From Streptomyces sp. 150FB (GTDB lineage Bacteria > Actinomycetota > Actinomycetes > Streptomycetales > Streptomycetaceae): a DNA stretch of 64,000 nt. The notes beneath the pieces were generated by a model that worked only from the letters and a program-made list of their open reading frames with translations, did no database searches and was not told the DNA's origin. The position numbers were made by a program, and so were the translations under genes. The stretch is from contig NZ_JTHL01000001.1 of NCBI RefSeq assembly GCF_000818195.1, positions 3,235,673 to 3,299,672 of the forward strand. The letters are read 5' to 3'. Below, piece after piece: positions 63,378-64,000 of this stretch (position 1 is the first letter of the stretch; every line of letters starts with the position of its first letter).

Positions 63378-64000
63378 ATGCCCTCTCGCCGCCTGCCCGT
63401 CCGTTCCGTTTTCCTCCGCACCGGCGCCGCGCTCCTCGCGCTGGCCGCTGTCACCGTGACGACCGACGGCAGCGCCGCCGCGGCCGTGGCCGGTCAGCAC
63501 CGGGGCTCGTCGGGGGCAGGTGATCCGTACTTCCCTCTCGCGGGCAACGGCGGATACGACGTACGGCACTACGATCTCGGCCTCTCCTACGACCCCGTCT
63601 CCCGGAAGCTGGCCGGCAACGCGGTCGTGTCCGCGCGTACCACCCAGAGTCTGGCGAGCTTCGACCTCGACCTGTCAGGGCTGACGGTCAACAGCGTGCG
63701 CGTGGACGGGAGATCGGCGCGCTGGAGCCGCGAGGGCCAGGAGTTGGTCATCACGCCGAAGAAGGCGCTGCGCAAGGGCGCGGCCTTCCGGGTGGAGATC
63801 GCGTACGGCGGTGTCCCGCAGGAGGTGACCGACCCCGACGGATCGCCCGACGGGTGGATCGCCACGGACGACGGCGCGTTCGTAGCCGGGGAGCCGCAGG
63901 GCGCCATGTCGTGGTTCCCCGCCGACAACTACCCGGCCGACAAGGCTTCTTACTCCTTCGAGATCACCGTGCCCAAGGGGTACACCGCCGTGTCGAACGG
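63378..64000 (+). CDS. secreted M1-family metallopeptidase (N-terminal part)
   Basis: The first 207 codons are visible; the zinc motif HExxH lies beyond the window. The ATG at 63378 has AGGAG upstream. Signal peptide about 1-36 (LLALAAVTVTTDGSAAAAVA); then the M1 aminopeptidase N-terminal beta domain: NGGYDVRHYDLGLSYDP, LTVNSVRVDG, EGQELVITPKKALRKGA, GAMSWFPADNYPADKA and TVPKGYTAVSNG. It is a secreted aminopeptidase of the streptomycete type. Confidence 0.88.
   Translation, partial: MPSRRLPVRSVFLRTGAALLALAAVTVTTDGSAAAAVAGQHRGSSGAGDPYFPLAGNGGYDVRHYDLGLSYDPVSRKLAGNAVVSARTTQSLASFDLDLSGLTVNSVRVDGRSARWSREGQELVITPKKALRKGAAFRVEIAYGGVPQEVTDPDGSPDGWIATDDGAFVAGEPQGAMSWFPADNYPADKASYSFEITVPKGYTAVSN

Overview
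The window is a stretch of Streptomyces chromosome. It has very high GC, GTG/TTG starts behind purine-rich Shine-Dalgarno sites, translationally coupled ATGA/GTGA overlaps, whiJ-type XRE/DUF397 genes, Rpf-like muralytic enzymes and a Leu-tRNA(UAA) gene that is the bldA tRNA. From memory, the order hutI-hutF-amidohydrolase-hutU ... cystathionine beta-synthase ... thiolase ... bldA ... cfa ... ndh ... ppx-DUF501-divIC-eno-rpfA-rpfC-P450 matches the SCO3070-SCO3100 part of S. coelicolor, so most of the window is core genome with accessory insertions.

Layout. 1-5.0 kb: a leftward surface-glycan cassette (polytopic membrane protein cut by the window edge, polysaccharide deacetylase, GT2 glycosyltransferase, FemAB/GNAT-like transferase); two of its four genes contain a rare TTA codon. 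5.1-8.0 kb: GNAT, MmyB-type regulator, alpha/beta hydrolase and a maleylpyruvate-isomerase-like protein. 8.0-13.7 kb: histidine-utilisation operon hutU-(M20 amidohydrolase)-hutF-hutI, divergent from a PLP decarboxylase. 15.4-17.8 kb: a roadblock/LC7 cassette (three LC7 genes and one DUF4388-like gene) with an apparent frameshift. 17.8-22.3 kb: membrane proteins, a winged-helix regulator with a strong palindromic operator, and an RpiR regulator divergent from an NCS1 permease. 22.3-27.9 kb: an accessory, decayed island with three gene fragments, an intact IS5-family element carrying a small extra gene, and a TetR/hydrolase operon. 28-44 kb: core genes (CBS, SGNH esterase, thiolase, Bax-inhibitor-like protein, LRR protein, bldA, ABC/FtsX exporter, cyclopropane synthase, type II NADH dehydrogenase with Rex-like sites). 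44.6-51.3 kb: accessory redox and regulator genes, a stand-alone hemC paralogue and a frameshifted Phd/YefM antitoxin. 51.3-60.3 kb: ppx, DUF501, divIC, eno, two resuscitation-promoting factors (the first behind a c-di-AMP/ydaO riboswitch), a P450, and a PIMT-type methyltransferase coupled to a 47-residue Asp/Gly-rich peptide. 60.4-64 kb: DUF2231 protein, whiJ-like regulator with tandem DUF397 proteins, and the start of a secreted M1 peptidase.

How the genes work together. HutU, HutI and HutF form the five-step histidine route, with the M20 amidohydrolase in the place of HutG. The RpiR regulator and the hut promoter share a TCTATTCA sequence, which suggests common control. The glycan cassette should depend on bldA. 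The exciting candidates are the peptide/PIMT pair at 58.9-60.2 kb, the GTPase-less LC7 cassette, and the IS passenger gene. Two single-base frameshifts in homopolymers (near 16735 and 51277) may be real or sequencing errors.
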